This document shows positions 15,967 through 24,977 of a stretch of 64,000 nucleotides of DNA, piece after piece. A program made the translations under genes and the position numbers. Numbering within the stretch: the stretch's first letter is position 1; every line of letters starts with the position of its first letter. The notes under the pieces were generated by a model that made no database searches, was not told the DNA's origin, and saw only the letters and a program-made list of their open reading frames with translations. Source of the DNA: Burkholderia latens (GTDB lineage: Bacteria; Pseudomonadota; Gammaproteobacteria; Burkholderiales; Burkholderiaceae); NCBI RefSeq assembly GCF_001718795.1, contig NZ_CP013435.1, positions 1,612,001 to 1,676,000 on the forward strand, given 5' to 3'.

Positions 15967-18435
15967 TTGAGCAAATATCCGTACCCCATTCCGAGCCGTG
16001 AAGAAATTCTCGGCGTGCTGCGTACGAGCGACGCGCCGCTGGCCGCCAACGACATCGCCGAGGCGCTGTCGATCAAACGCCAGGAGCGCGAAGGGTTCTT
16101 CCGGCGTGTCGCCGCGATGGAACGCGACGGACAGATCCGCCTCGACAAGCGCGGCCACTACCAGCTTACCCACCCGTCGAATTTCGTTGCCGGTCGCGTG
16201 CAGGGCCATCGCGACGGCTACGGGTTCGTGATCCGCGATGACGGTCAGGACGACCTGTTCTTGCCGAACGGCGAAATGCAGAAGGTGATGCACAACGATC
16301 GCGTGCTCGCGCGGATCGTCGGCTACGATCGCCGCGGCCGGCCCGAAGGCCATGTCGTCGAAGTCACCGAGCGCGCGAACAAGCGCGTGATCGGCCGTCT
16401 GCTCAATGAGAACGGCGCGCTGATCGTCGCCCCTGAAGACAAGCGCATCGGCCACGACATCCTGATCACGCAGAACGTGAAGAAGGCGAAGGTCGGGCAG
16501 GTCGTCGTCGTCGAACTGACCGACTTCCCGAGCCGCCATTCGCAACCGCTCGGCCGCGTCGTCGAAGTGCTCGGCGACATCGACGATCCGGGCATGGAAA
16601 TCGAGATCGCGGTGCGCAAGTACGGCGTGCCGCACGAATTCAGTCAGCCGGCGCTCGACGAGGCCGCCGCGCTGCCGGACAAGGTGCGCCCGGCGGATCT
16701 GCGCTTCCGCGTGGACCTCCGCGACGTGCCGCTCGTGACGATCGACGGCGAGGATGCGCGTGACTTCGACGATGCCGTCTATTGCGAGCCGACCAAGGTC
16801 GGTCGCGGCGACGGCTTCCGCCTGATCGTCGCGATCGCAGACGTGTCGCACTACGTGCAACCGGGCAGCGGCCTCGATGCCGACGCGCTCGAGCGCAGCA
16901 CGTCGGTGTATTTCCCGCGCCGCGTGATCCCGATGTTGCCTGAGAAGCTGTCCAACGGGCTGTGCTCGCTGAACCCGCAGGTCGACCGTTGCGTGCTCGC
17001 GTGTGACATGGTGATTACCGCACGCGGCGAGATCAAGGCGTACCAGTTCTATCCCGCGGTGATCCATTCGGCCGCGCGTCTGACGTACACCGAAGTCGCC
17101 GCCGTGCTGTCGAACACCAAGGGGCCGGAGGCCGCGCGCCGCGCCGAGCTGCTGCCGCACTTGCAGGACCTGTATGGCGTCTACAAGGCGCTGTTCGCCG
17201 CGCGCCAGAAGCGCGGCGCGATCGACTTCGACACGACCGAGACCTACATCGTCTGCAACTCGCAGGGCAAGATCGAGCAGATCGTCCCGCGCCAGCGCAA
17301 CGACGCGCACAAGCTGATCGAGGAATGCATGCTGGCGGCGAACGTCTGCGCGGCCGACTTCCTGAAGCGTCACAAGCACCCGGGCCTGTATCGCGTGCAC
17401 GCCGGTCCGACGCCGGAGAAGCTCGAGAACCTGCGTGCGTTCCTGCGCGGCATGGGCCTGTCGCTTGGCGGCGGCGACAAGCCGCACGCGAGCGACTACG
17501 CGGCGCTGATGGCGCAAATCCGCGACCGTCCCGACGCGCAAATGCTGCAGCCGATGCTGCTGCGCTCGATGCAGCAGGCTGTCTACAGCCCGGACAACAT
17601 CGGCCACTTCGGTCTCGCGTACGAGGCGTACGCGCACTTCACGAGCCCGATCCGCCGCTATCCCGACCTGCTCACGCATCGCGCGATCTACGCGATCCTG
17701 TCGGGCAAGAAGTACACGCCGAAGGCGCCGGACGGCTTCGAGCTGAACACCGCGCTGTCGCCGCGCGCCCGCGCGATGCAGCAGGCCGACGACGAAACGC
17801 GCGGCCGTTCGCGTTCGAACACCGCGATCTGGGAAGAACTCGGCCTGCATTGCTCGGCGAACGAGCGGCGTGCCGACGAAGCGTCGCGCGACGTCGAGGC
17901 GTGGCTCAAGTGCTACTTCATGCGCGACAAGCTCGGCGAGGAGTACGGCGGGATGGTGAACGGCGTCACGTCGTTCGGGATCTTCGTGCAGCTCGATACG
18001 CTGTTCATCGAAGGGCTCGTGCACGTGACGGAACTCGGCTCCGACTACTTCCAGTACGACGAAATCAAGAACGAGCTGCGCGGCGAACGCACGGGCATCC
18101 GCTATCGTCTGTCCGATCGTGTGCGCGTGCAGGTAAGCCGCGTCGATCTCGACGCACGCAAGATCGACTTCCGGCTCGTGCGCGACACGCCGGTGAAGGC
18201 GCCGCGCCCCGCGCCGGCGCCGGCTGTTGCCGGTAACGGCACGGGCAGCGAGCGCGGCGGCCCGCGCGTGCGCTCGCTGCCGCCGGCGGACGAAGCCGCG
18301 CCGCGCCGCAAGAAAGCGGCCAGCGCGCCGACCGCCGCGGTGAAGGAAGCGCGTGCCGCACGCGCGGCAAAGAAAAAGGGCGGTGCGGCGGCCAAGACCG
18401 CCGCGAAGAAGGCGCACGCCCGCAAGAAGTATTGA
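15967..18435 (+). CDS. rnr: Ribonuclease R
   Basis: 822-aa 3'-to-5' exoribonuclease that degrades structured RNA and takes part in rRNA/tRNA quality control. The best start is TTG 15967 (MSKYPYPIPSREEIL); no in-frame ATG lies nearby. Order: winged HTH (about 10-65), cold-shock-like OB domains (70-230), RNB catalytic domain (255-590) with DGEDARDFDDAVY near residue 258 carrying metal-binding Asp residues, S1 domain (655-740) with GMVNGVTSFGIFVQLDTLFIEGLVHV, and an Ala/Lys/Arg-rich tail (745-822). The basic tail is longer than E. coli's. rlmB follows 150 bp downstream, as in many proteobacteria. Confidence 0.96.
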   Translation: MSKYPYPIPSREEILGVLRTSDAPLAANDIAEALSIKRQEREGFFRRVAAMERDGQIRLDKRGHYQLTHPSNFVAGRVQGHRDGYGFVIRDDGQDDLFLPNGEMQKVMHNDRVLARIVGYDRRGRPEGHVVEVTERANKRVIGRLLNENGALIVAPEDKRIGHDILITQNVKKAKVGQVVVVELTDFPSRHSQPLGRVVEVLGDIDDPGMEIEIAVRKYGVPHEFSQPALDEAAALPDKVRPADLRFRVDLRDVPLVTIDGEDARDFDDAVYCEPTKVGRGDGFRLIVAIADVSHYVQPGSGLDADALERSTSVYFPRRVIPMLPEKLSNGLCSLNPQVDRCVLACDMVITARGEIKAYQFYPAVIHSAARLTYTEVAAVLSNTKGPEAARRAELLPHLQDLYGVYKALFAARQKRGAIDFDTTETYIVCNSQGKIEQIVPRQRNDAHKLIEECMLAANVCAADFLKRHKHPGLYRVHAGPTPEKLENLRAFLRGMGLSLGGGDKPHASDYAALMAQIRDRPDAQMLQPMLLRSMQQAVYSPDNIGHFGLAYEAYAHFTSPIRRYPDLLTHRAIYAILSGKKYTPKAPDGFELNTALSPRARAMQQADDETRGRSRSNTAIWEELGLHCSANERRADEASRDVEAWLKCYFMRDKLGEEYGGMVNGVTSFGIFVQLDTLFIEGLVHVTELGSDYFQYDEIKNELRGERTGIRYRLSDRVRVQVSRVDLDARKIDFRLVRDTPVKAPRPAPAPAVAGNGTGSERGGPRVRSLPPADEAAPRRKKAASAPTAAVKEARAARAAKKKGGAAAKTAAKKAHARKKY

Positions 18436-18585
18436 GCGTATGGGCGGCGCATGCGCACGCCCGTTGCAGTATCGACAGCCGCCGCGTTCTACCGGTCACC
18501 GCCGGCAACGCGGCGCTTTCCTTTTCCATGGATCGCGGCCGCGCGCATCGCGCGGCCGCACGTTTGATCGAAGGTTGTTCCAGTC

Positions 18586-19329
18586 ATGTCACGTCTGAAG
18601 GTTCTTTACGGTTTTCATGCGGTGACCGCACGTTTGCGGCACGACGCGTCGACGGTCGCGGAGGTGCTGTACGACCAGACGCGCCGCGACCGCCGCATGC
18701 AGGAGTTCCTGCACGCCGCGAAGGAAGCGGGCGTGCGGCTGATCGCGGCCGACGAAACGCGCCTGTGGGGCCTCGCGCACACCGAGCGCCACCAGGGCGT
18801 CGTCGCGCGTGTCGAGGATGTCCCGCTCGCTCAGAATCTGTCGGAACTGCTCGACGGCATCCAAGGTCCGGCGCTGCTGCTGGTGCTCGACGGCGTCACC
18901 GATCCGCACAATCTCGGCGCGTGCCTGCGAGTCGCCGATGCGGCCGGCGCGCATGCGGTGATCGCCCCGCGCGACCGCGCGGTGGGCCTGAACGCAACCG
19001 CGGCGAAGGTTGCGAGCGGCGCGGCCGACACGGTGCCGTACATTACGGTCACGAACCTTGCCCGCGCGCTGCGCGAACTGAAGGACGCCGGCGTGTGGAT
19101 CATCGGCACGTCGGACGAGGCGTCGGGGACGCTATACGACACGAAGCTCGACGGCCCGGTCGCCATCGTGATGGGCGCAGAAGGCGAGGGCATGCGCCGG
19201 CTCACGCGCGACACGTGCGACGACGTGATGAGCATCCCGATGGCCGGCAGCGTCGAAAGCCTGAACGTGTCGGTCGCGAGCGGCGTATGCCTGTACGAAG
19301 CGGTGCGCCAGCGGCGCGCGAAGGGCTGA
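18586..19329 (+). CDS. rlmB: 23S rRNA (guanosine-2'-O-)-methyltransferase RlmB
   Basis: 247-aa SPOUT methyltransferase that methylates G2251 of 23S rRNA (E. coli numbering). The N-terminal substrate-binding domain (about 1-80) begins [17 protein letters not shown]. The SpoU domain has motif 1 [20 protein letters not shown], motif 2 [15 protein letters not shown] and motif 3 [20 protein letters not shown], which make the trefoil knot that binds S-adenosylmethionine. Length matches the family. It sits downstream of rnr on the same strand. Confidence 0.96.
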   Translation: MSRLKVLYGFHAVTARLRHDASTVAEVLYDQTRRDRRMQEFLHAAKEAGVRLIAADETRLWGLAHTERHQGVVARVEDVPLAQNLSELLDGIQGPALLLVLDGVTDPHNLGACLRVADAAGAHAVIAPRDRAVGLNATAAKVASGAADTVPYITVTNLARALRELKDAGVWIIGTSDEASGTLYDTKLDGPVAIVMGAEGEGMRRLTRDTCDDVMSIPMAGSVESLNVSVASGVCLYEAVRQRRAKG

Positions 19330-19445
19330 CAGGCCGGCCGCTACGCAGGCCTGCAGGTGCGGCTGCACGCGGCGCGTGCGCCGCAACGACCGAACGACGC
19401 GTGCCGCGATCGCGCGCGGCCCGCGGCTCATCCAGCGCGCGAACC

Positions 19446-20318
19446 ATGACCCTGTTTCGCCTCGGCGCAGCGTGCGCCGTCCTCGGCCTGCTGGCCGCCT
19501 GTACGTCGCCGTCGCTCGTCGGGCGCGGCACCTACTACGCCGATACGAGCCTGCATGCGCGCGGTGCGGATTCGCGGGTCCGCTTCCTCGTGATGCACTA
19601 CACCGAAAGCGACGAAGCGAATTCGCTGCGCACGCTGACCGGCGACTCGGTCAGCGTGCATTACGTCGTGCCGCCGCAACCGCGCATCGAACACGGGATG
19701 CCTGTCGTCTACCAGCTCGTTCCCGAATCGGAGCGTGCGTGGCATGCGGGCATCAGCGAATGGCAGGGCACGACGGAACTCAATGCGGCGTCGATCGGCA
19801 TCGAGAATGTGAACCGCGGCCCGCTCGATGCGCAAAACCTTACGTGGCAGCCGTATCCGCCCGCCCAGGTCGATGCGCTGATCCGGCTGTCGAAGGACAT
19901 CGTCGCGCGCTATCGCATTCCGCCGACGCGCGTGGTCGGCCACAGCGACATCGCGCCGCAACGAAAGATCGATCCCGGTCCGCTGTTCCCGTGGCATGCG
20001 CTCGCGCAGGCGGGCGTGGGCGCGTGGCCGGACGACGCGACCGTGACCGCGCGGCTCGCCGGCCGCGATCCGCGCGCGCTCGTCGACGTACGCGGGTTGC
20101 AGCAGAAGCTCGCGCGTTACGGCTACGACGTACCGATCGATGGCGTGCTCGACGCGCGCACACGGCGTGTGTTCGCCGCGTTTCAGATGCATTTCCGGCC
20201 GTCCGACTATGCCGGCAATCCGGACGCCGAGACCGACGCGATCGCGCAGGCGCTACTCGACAAGTACTTCCCCGAAACGCCGGCAGCTGGCACGGCATCC
20301 GCCGTCGGCGCGCCGTAA
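19446..20318 (+). CDS. Lipoprotein N-acetylmuramoyl-L-alanine amidase (AmiD-like) with PG-binding domain
   Basis: 290-aa probable outer-membrane lipoprotein. The signal MTLFRLGAACAVLGLLAAC ends in lipobox LAAC, lipidated at Cys 19 if processed. The Amidase_2 domain (about 45-190) has the zinc ligand His in VMHYTES and a second in GHSDIAPQRKIDPGPLFPW. A C-terminal peptidoglycan-binding repeat (about 210-280: LQQKLARYGYDVPIDGVLDARTRRVFAAFQMHF) follows. It should cleave the MurNAc-L-Ala bond of peptidoglycan or anhydro-muropeptides in recycling. E. coli AmiD has the same layout. Confidence 0.9.
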   Translation: MTLFRLGAACAVLGLLAACTSPSLVGRGTYYADTSLHARGADSRVRFLVMHYTESDEANSLRTLTGDSVSVHYVVPPQPRIEHGMPVVYQLVPESERAWHAGISEWQGTTELNAASIGIENVNRGPLDAQNLTWQPYPPAQVDALIRLSKDIVARYRIPPTRVVGHSDIAPQRKIDPGPLFPWHALAQAGVGAWPDDATVTARLAGRDPRALVDVRGLQQKLARYGYDVPIDGVLDARTRRVFAAFQMHFRPSDYAGNPDAETDAIAQALLDKYFPETPAAGTASAVGAP

Positions 20319-20423
20319 CCGCCGCGGCGATCGCTGCCGGCAGCGCCGCCTAAAAAGCCCGGGCCGTCTTCGGAGTCCGGTAAACTGGCGGTTTTCCGCA
20401 ATCCTGCTGTATTCCCACCTCTC

Positions 20424-21116
20424 ATGACTCAAGACGAACTCAAACGCCTGGTCGGCCAGGCGGCCGCCGATTATGTGATCCAGAACGTGCCGGAAGGCGC
20501 GGTAATCGGCGTCGGCACAGGCTCGACCGCCAACTGCTTCATCGACGCGCTCGCCGCCGTCAAGTCGCGCTATCGCGGCGCAGTGTCGAGCTCGGTCGCG
20601 ACAACCGAGCGCCTGAAATCGCACGGCATCAAGGTGTTCGATCTGAACGAGGTCGACTCGCTGCAGGTGTATGTCGACGGCGCGGACGAGATCGACGCGA
20701 GCGGCGCGATGATCAAGGGCGGCGGCGGTGCGTTGACGCGCGAGAAGATCGTCGCGTCGGTGGCCGACACGTTCGTCTGCATCGCGGACGGCAGCAAGCG
20801 CGTGCCCGTGCTCGGCGCGTTCCCGTTGCCGATCGAGGTCGTCCCGATGGCGCGTACAGCGATCGGTCGACGCGTGGCGGCGCTCGGCGGCGTGCCGGTG
20901 CTTCGCGTGACGAAGGACGGCGCGCCCTACATCACCGACAACGGCAACGAGATCATCGACGTGAAGGGGCTGCAGATTACCGATCCGCGCGGTTTCGAGG
21001 CGCAGGTGAATGCGTGGCCGGGCGTCGTGACGGTTGGCCTGTTCGCCGAGCGCGGCGCGAATCTGTGCCTGCTCGGCACCGCAAACGGCGTCGAGACGAT
21101 CGTTTATCCCGGTTAA
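20424..21116 (+). CDS. rpiA: Ribose-5-phosphate isomerase A
   Basis: 230-aa cytosolic enzyme interconverting ribose-5-phosphate and ribulose-5-phosphate in the pentose phosphate pathway. Motifs: [15 protein letters not shown] (phosphate loop, about 30-44), [26 protein letters not shown] (catalytic Asp and Lys/Glu region, about 84-110), and DGSKRV. Length is as expected. A clear terminator follows at 21197-21232. Confidence 0.97.
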   Translation: MTQDELKRLVGQAAADYVIQNVPEGAVIGVGTGSTANCFIDALAAVKSRYRGAVSSSVATTERLKSHGIKVFDLNEVDSLQVYVDGADEIDASGAMIKGGGGALTREKIVASVADTFVCIADGSKRVPVLGAFPLPIEVVPMARTAIGRRVAALGGVPVLRVTKDGAPYITDNGNEIIDVKGLQITDPRGFEAQVNAWPGVVTVGLFAERGANLCLLGTANGVETIVYPG

Positions 21117-21196
21117 TCAAAACTGAATGAGAAGCAGTCCGTAATGGCGTCAGGATGCCGTAATGGACTGCATGTTTAAATTTTGTCGAAATCCCG

Positions 21197-21232
21197 GCCC
21201 GGCAAGCGCAGCGCGCTTCCCGGGCTTTTTTT
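21197..21232 (+). terminator. Rho-independent terminator after rpiA
   Basis: GCCCGG-C-AAGCGC / GCGCTT-C-CCGGGC stem with loop AGC, then seven Ts. Confidence 0.9.
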
Positions 21233-21316
21233 GAAGTCGTATAAATCACCCCGTTTAAAAGAGGGATAACCCTGTCAGGTGTTTACCAGATAGCGAAATA
21301 TCCCCGAACTCATCAA

Positions 21317-21331
21317 CTTATAGATCATAAG
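21317..21331. promoter_or_regulatory. Possible GntR operator (CTTAT-AGATC-ATAAG)
   Basis: A perfect 5-bp-arm inverted repeat in an AT-rich patch, 69 bp upstream of the GntR/FadR-type gene. Position and symmetry suggest an autoregulatory site; the match to a known consensus is not established. Confidence 0.35.
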
Positions 21332-21399
21332 AACAGTCGTAACCAGGGCCGGCGGAACTGCGGAGCAGTTGTTCGCAAATCGACGCACGGGGAGGTGTC

Positions 21400-22116
21400 A
21401 TGGAGCAGGGCAAAGACCGGTCACTGGTCGCCAAAGTGATGGATGGGCTTGTTACGGGTATCGTCGAGGACAAGTACGGCGGCATTCTGCCGCCGCAGGA
21501 CGTGCTGTCGAAAGAGTTCGACGTGAGCCGCACCGTGATGCGTGAAGCATTGTCGATGTTGCTTGCGCGCGACATGCTCGACGTGCGTCCGAAAGTCGGG
21601 ACGCGCGTTCGGCCGATGCGCGACTGGCGCATGATCGATGAGGACGTCGTGAGCTGGCGGTTTCGTGCGAAACCCGATCCGCAATTCATGCGCGACGTCA
21701 TCGAATTCCGGATGCTGATCGAACCGCGTGCGACCGCGCAGGCGGCGGTTCGTGCGACGGCCGTCGACATCGCCGGTATTCGCGAGGCGTTCGATGCGTT
21801 CAAGGTGTTGCAACCGGGCGACCCCGGCTACGACACGGCCGACGAACTGTTGCACACGCGTATCGTGCAGGCGAGCGGCAACCAGTTTTTCCAGCAGATG
21901 GCGGCGATCGTGCGCGGTGCGGTCCGGCTCGTGAATCCGCGCGTCGTGCAGAAGGAAGGCGCGCACGAAACCGCCGTCAATGCACACGCGCGCGTCGTCG
22001 ACGCGATCGAGCGGCGCGATCCGCGCGAGGCCGAAGCGGCGTCGCTCGCGCTGATCGATTTCAGTGCGGACGAGATCTCGCGCGATTTCTCCGTCGACGT
22101 ACCCGTGCGCGCCTGA
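21400..22116 (+). CDS. GntR-family regulator, FadR subfamily (FCD domain)
   Basis: 238-aa regulator. The N-terminal winged HTH (about 10-72) reads LPPQDVLSKEFDVSRTVMREALSMLLARDMLDVRPKVGT in two stretches, the standard GntR fold. The FCD ligand/metal-binding domain (about 95-225) includes FRMLIEPRATAQAA and the His-bearing ELLHTRIVQASGNQFF and NAHARVVDAIERRD. FCD regulators of this type often respond to sugar acids such as gluconate or galactonate. The next gene is a Gfo/Idh oxidoreductase, 101 bp downstream, so a sugar-related regulon is inferred. GGGGAGG just before ATG 21400 is a strong ribosome site. Confidence 0.9.
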   Translation: MEQGKDRSLVAKVMDGLVTGIVEDKYGGILPPQDVLSKEFDVSRTVMREALSMLLARDMLDVRPKVGTRVRPMRDWRMIDEDVVSWRFRAKPDPQFMRDVIEFRMLIEPRATAQAAVRATAVDIAGIREAFDAFKVLQPGDPGYDTADELLHTRIVQASGNQFFQQMAAIVRGAVRLVNPRVVQKEGAHETAVNAHARVVDAIERRDPREAEAASLALIDFSADEISRDFSVDVPVRA

Positions 22117-22217
22117 ATCCGAATGCGTCGTTGATTCACAAGCCGGCGAGCCGTTTATCATGACGGCCGGCCGGCAGCGTGCCGGCCACCGCCATACGAC
22201 CGACACGGAAGATCCGG

Positions 22218-23204
22218 ATGAACGACTTCGACAACCGCCCGGTGCGCTTCGGCATCGTCGGCGCAGGCAGCATCGCACGGCGTTTCGCGCAGAGCCTCGC
22301 GCACGTGCCGGGTGCCGTGCTGGCCGGCGTGTGGGCACGCCGCGCGGACGCGGCCACCGCATTCTGCGCCGCGTGCGGCGGCACGCCCGCCGCGACGCTC
22401 GACGCACTGCTCGCGACCGATATCGACGCAGTCTATATTGCGACGCTCCACGACAGTCATGCGCACTACGCGCAGGCCGCGCTGGCCGCCGGCAAGGCCG
22501 TGCTGTGCGAAAAACCCGCGACGCTCAACGCGACGCAACTCGACGCGGTGCTGAACGCGGCGCGCGCGTCCGGCCGGCTGTTCATGGAGGCGATGAAGCC
22601 GCCGTTCTTTCCGCTGTACCGTCAACTGCGCGCGCGTCTCGATGACGATCCGATCGGCGAGATCCGGCTCGTGCGCGCGGGTTGTGCGTCATCGTCGGTG
22701 CCCGACGACCATTCGGTGTATCGGCTCGACCGCGCCGGCGGCGCGCTGCTGGACATCGGGATCTACGAAGCGTTTCTCGCGGTCGACTGGCTCGGCGCCG
22801 CGCTCGACGTGCAGACGCTCGGTCGTGTCGGCGCGACGGGTGTCGACGTATTCGCCAGCCTGAACAGCCGTCACGCGAATGGCGGCATCGCACAGCTCTT
22901 TTGCGGGCTTGACGTGATGGGACGCGGCGACGCGCTGATCGCCGCAGCGGGCGGTCACGTGACGATTCACGAGAAGTGGTGGAACCCGGCACGCGCGACG
23001 ATCCGCTATGCGGACGGGCGCACCGTCGAATTCGATGTGCCGGCCGAAGGCGGCGGCCTCAACTACGAGATCGCGCATTTCTGCGACCTGCTGCGCGCGG
23101 GCGAACTCGAGAGTCCGATCATGACGCACGATCATTCACGACGGATGATCGCGATGACCGATGCGGCGCGCGCGGCGCTCGGCGTACGTTACTCGGGAGA
23201 GTAA
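22218..23204 (+). CDS. Gfo/Idh/MocA-family NAD(P)-dependent oxidoreductase
   Basis: 328-aa sugar or polyol dehydrogenase-like enzyme. ATG 22218 (MNDFDNRPVRFGIVGAG) places the Rossmann motif GIVGAGSIARRFAQSL at the N-terminus; the longer in-frame start at 22179 adds an unconserved tail. The family's catalytic Lys motif is in AVLCEKPATLN, and the C-terminal alpha/beta domain has RAGGALLDIGIYEAFLAVDW. Substrate unknown: trans-dihydrodiols, inositols and glucose-type sugars are handled by relatives. Likely cotranscribed with the GntR gene upstream. Confidence 0.88.
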   Translation: MNDFDNRPVRFGIVGAGSIARRFAQSLAHVPGAVLAGVWARRADAATAFCAACGGTPAATLDALLATDIDAVYIATLHDSHAHYAQAALAAGKAVLCEKPATLNATQLDAVLNAARASGRLFMEAMKPPFFPLYRQLRARLDDDPIGEIRLVRAGCASSSVPDDHSVYRLDRAGGALLDIGIYEAFLAVDWLGAALDVQTLGRVGATGVDVFASLNSRHANGGIAQLFCGLDVMGRGDALIAAAGGHVTIHEKWWNPARATIRYADGRTVEFDVPAEGGGLNYEIAHFCDLLRAGELESPIMTHDHSRRMIAMTDAARAALGVRYSGE

Positions 23205-23265
23205 GCGCGGAAACGAAGGCGGCGGCCGGGCGCGCCGCGGCCCGGCCACGGATGCAACCGCGTGC

Positions 23266-23958
23266 TCAATGACGCGCCGGCAGCGACAGGCGCTTTTCGT
23301 ACCAGCGCTGGATCCATTCGAGGATCTGGCACAGCACCCAGTAAATGGCCGCGGCGGCAAGGTACAGCGGCAGCGGCTGGTAGGTCGCCGCGATCACTTC
23401 CTGCGCGCTGCGCAGCAGCTCGGTCACGGTGATCACCGAGACGAGCGACGCGTCCTTGATCAGGCTGATCAGGCTGTTCGACAGGCTCGGCACCGCGATG
23501 CGCAATGCCTGCGGGCCGATCACGTAGCGCAGCGTCTGCGACCACGACAGCCCGAGGCTGTAGGCGGCCAGCCATTGGCCGCGCGCGATCCCGTTGATCG
23601 CGCCGCGCATGCTTTCGGACATGTATGCGGCGACGTTCGCCGACAGCGCGATCACGCCGGCCGGCGTCGGATCGAGCGAGATGCCGAGGCTCGGCAGCCC
23701 GTAATAGATGACGAAGATCTGCACGAGCAGCGGCGTGCCGCGCATCAGGCTCACGTACGCGCGCGCGAGCCACGCGAGCGCGCTGACCCAGATGCGTTCG
23801 AAACCCTCGAGCGTCTCGCCTTGCCGGATGCCCATCATCGCGAGCACGACGGCGCCGAGCAGGCCGAACACCATCGACAGCACGGCGAACTTGACGGTCA
23901 GTACGGCACCCTGGGCGAGCACCGGCAGCGATTGGACGAGCAGGGACGTTGTCGACAT
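23266..23958 (-). CDS. Polar amino acid ABC transporter permease, cystine type (TcyL/YecS-like)
   Basis: 230-aa inner-membrane permease starting MSTTSLLVQSLPVLAQGAV. Hallmarks of the HisM/HEQRo family: LMRGTPLLVQIFVIYYGLP and the EAA loop GQWLAAYSLGLSWSQTLRYVIGPQALRIAVPSLSNSLISLIKDASL. The preceding gene encodes its binding protein, 122 bp upstream beyond a strong hairpin. No ATPase gene adjoins, so that subunit must be elsewhere. Cystine specificity is inferred from the binding protein. Confidence 0.88.
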   Translation of the reverse strand: MSTTSLLVQSLPVLAQGAVLTVKFAVLSMVFGLLGAVVLAMMGIRQGETLEGFERIWVSALAWLARAYVSLMRGTPLLVQIFVIYYGLPSLGISLDPTPAGVIALSANVAAYMSESMRGAINGIARGQWLAAYSLGLSWSQTLRYVIGPQALRIAVPSLSNSLISLIKDASLVSVITVTELLRSAQEVIAATYQPLPLYLAAAAIYWVLCQILEWIQRWYEKRLSLPARH

Positions 23959-24014
23959 GGAATACGGATCGAATGCGTGCGCGAAAGCGCAATCATAAAC
24001 CGGACCGATAAAAC

Positions 24015-24046
24015 AAAGGGCGGCATCGTTGCAGATGCCGCCCTTT
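24015..24046 (-). terminator. Intercistronic terminator/attenuator between cystine binding protein and permease genes
   Basis: A perfect 13-bp stem AAAGGGCGGCATC/GATGCCGCCCTTT with a 6-nt loop, followed on the minus strand by TTTGTTTT. It lies after the binding-protein stop and before the permease start. It should cut read-through and favour the binding protein. Confidence 0.8.
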
Positions 24047-24080
24047 CCGGCCCGCCGTCGGGCGGGAAACAGAGGGGTGC

Positions 24081-24875
24081 TTACTTGATCGGCTTCGTCA
24101 CGTCGATACCGAACCACTTGTCCGAAATCTTCGTGAACGTGCCGTCGGCCTCGAGTTGCGTCATCGCGTCGTCGATTGCCTTCTGGAACTTCGGATTGCC
24201 CTTCTTGAACGGGATGCCCGACGGATTCGCCGAGCCGACATTCGCGCCCGGACGCAGCGGCAGCTGCGAGTTCTTCGTCAGGTACGCGAGCATCAGGCGG
24301 TCGTTCAGCGCTGCGTCGAGACGGCCGGCCGCGAGGTCGCGCAGGTATTCGGGCGCGCCGGGGTACGTCTTTACGTCGATGCCGGGCACCGACTTCGCCA
24401 TGTCCATGTAGTTCGTGCCGAGCGCGACGCCAAGCTTCTTGCCTTTCAGGTCTTCCAGCGACTTGAACTCGCGCGTGTCGTCCTTGCGCTGGATCAGCTG
24501 CGCCGACGAGTACGTGTACGCCGGCGAGAAGTCGAGCGTTTCCTTGCGCTTGTCGGTGATGCCGACCTGGTTGACGATCACGTCGAACTTGCCAGCCTGC
24601 AGCCCGGCGATGATCCCGCTCCATTCGGTCGTGACGAATTCGGGCTTCACACCGAGCTTCGCGGCGACAGCCTTGGCGATGTCGACGTCGAAGCCCACCA
24701 GTTCGCCTTGCGGATTCTTCGAGTTGAACGGCGGGAACGTGCCTTCGAGGCCGATGCGCAGCGTGCCGCGTTGCTTCACCTGGTCGAGCAGGTCGGCCGC
24801 ATGCGCAGTGGCGGCGGCGAACGACGTGCCGATCAGGCCGGCGACGAGCAACTTCTTCAGCAGCGAGATTTTCAT
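24081..24875 (-). CDS. Cystine/amino acid ABC transporter binding protein (FliY/TcyJ-like)
   Basis: 264-aa periplasmic protein. The signal peptide MKISLLKKLLVAGLIGTSFA ends ATAHAAD. The mature start LDQVKQRGTLRIGLEGTFPPF is very like E. coli FliY/TcyJ (KVKERGTLLVGLEGTYPPF), and VINQVGITDKRKETLDFSPAYTYS-like and GVALGTNYMDMAK segments follow the same order. SBP_bac_3 fold. It should bind cystine or related sulfur amino acids for the downstream permease. AAGGAA precedes ATG 24875. Confidence 0.88.
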   Translation of the reverse strand: MKISLLKKLLVAGLIGTSFAAATAHAADLLDQVKQRGTLRIGLEGTFPPFNSKNPQGELVGFDVDIAKAVAAKLGVKPEFVTTEWSGIIAGLQAGKFDVIVNQVGITDKRKETLDFSPAYTYSSAQLIQRKDDTREFKSLEDLKGKKLGVALGTNYMDMAKSVPGIDVKTYPGAPEYLRDLAAGRLDAALNDRLMLAYLTKNSQLPLRPGANVGSANPSGIPFKKGNPKFQKAIDDAMTQLEADGTFTKISDKWFGIDVTKPIK

Positions 24876-24977
24876 CGTGTGGATTTCCTTGCGCGAGTGG
24901 CGCGCTTGATTCTGAATGTGGCGCCGATCATAGCAAAATCGCAATCGACCACTAAATATCGTTTGTTTATGACTATA

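Noticed and set aside
15931..18417. A very long antisense frame opposite rnr
   Set aside because: RNase R on the plus strand has all its motifs. The antisense product is Arg/Val/His-rich without any recognisable fold.
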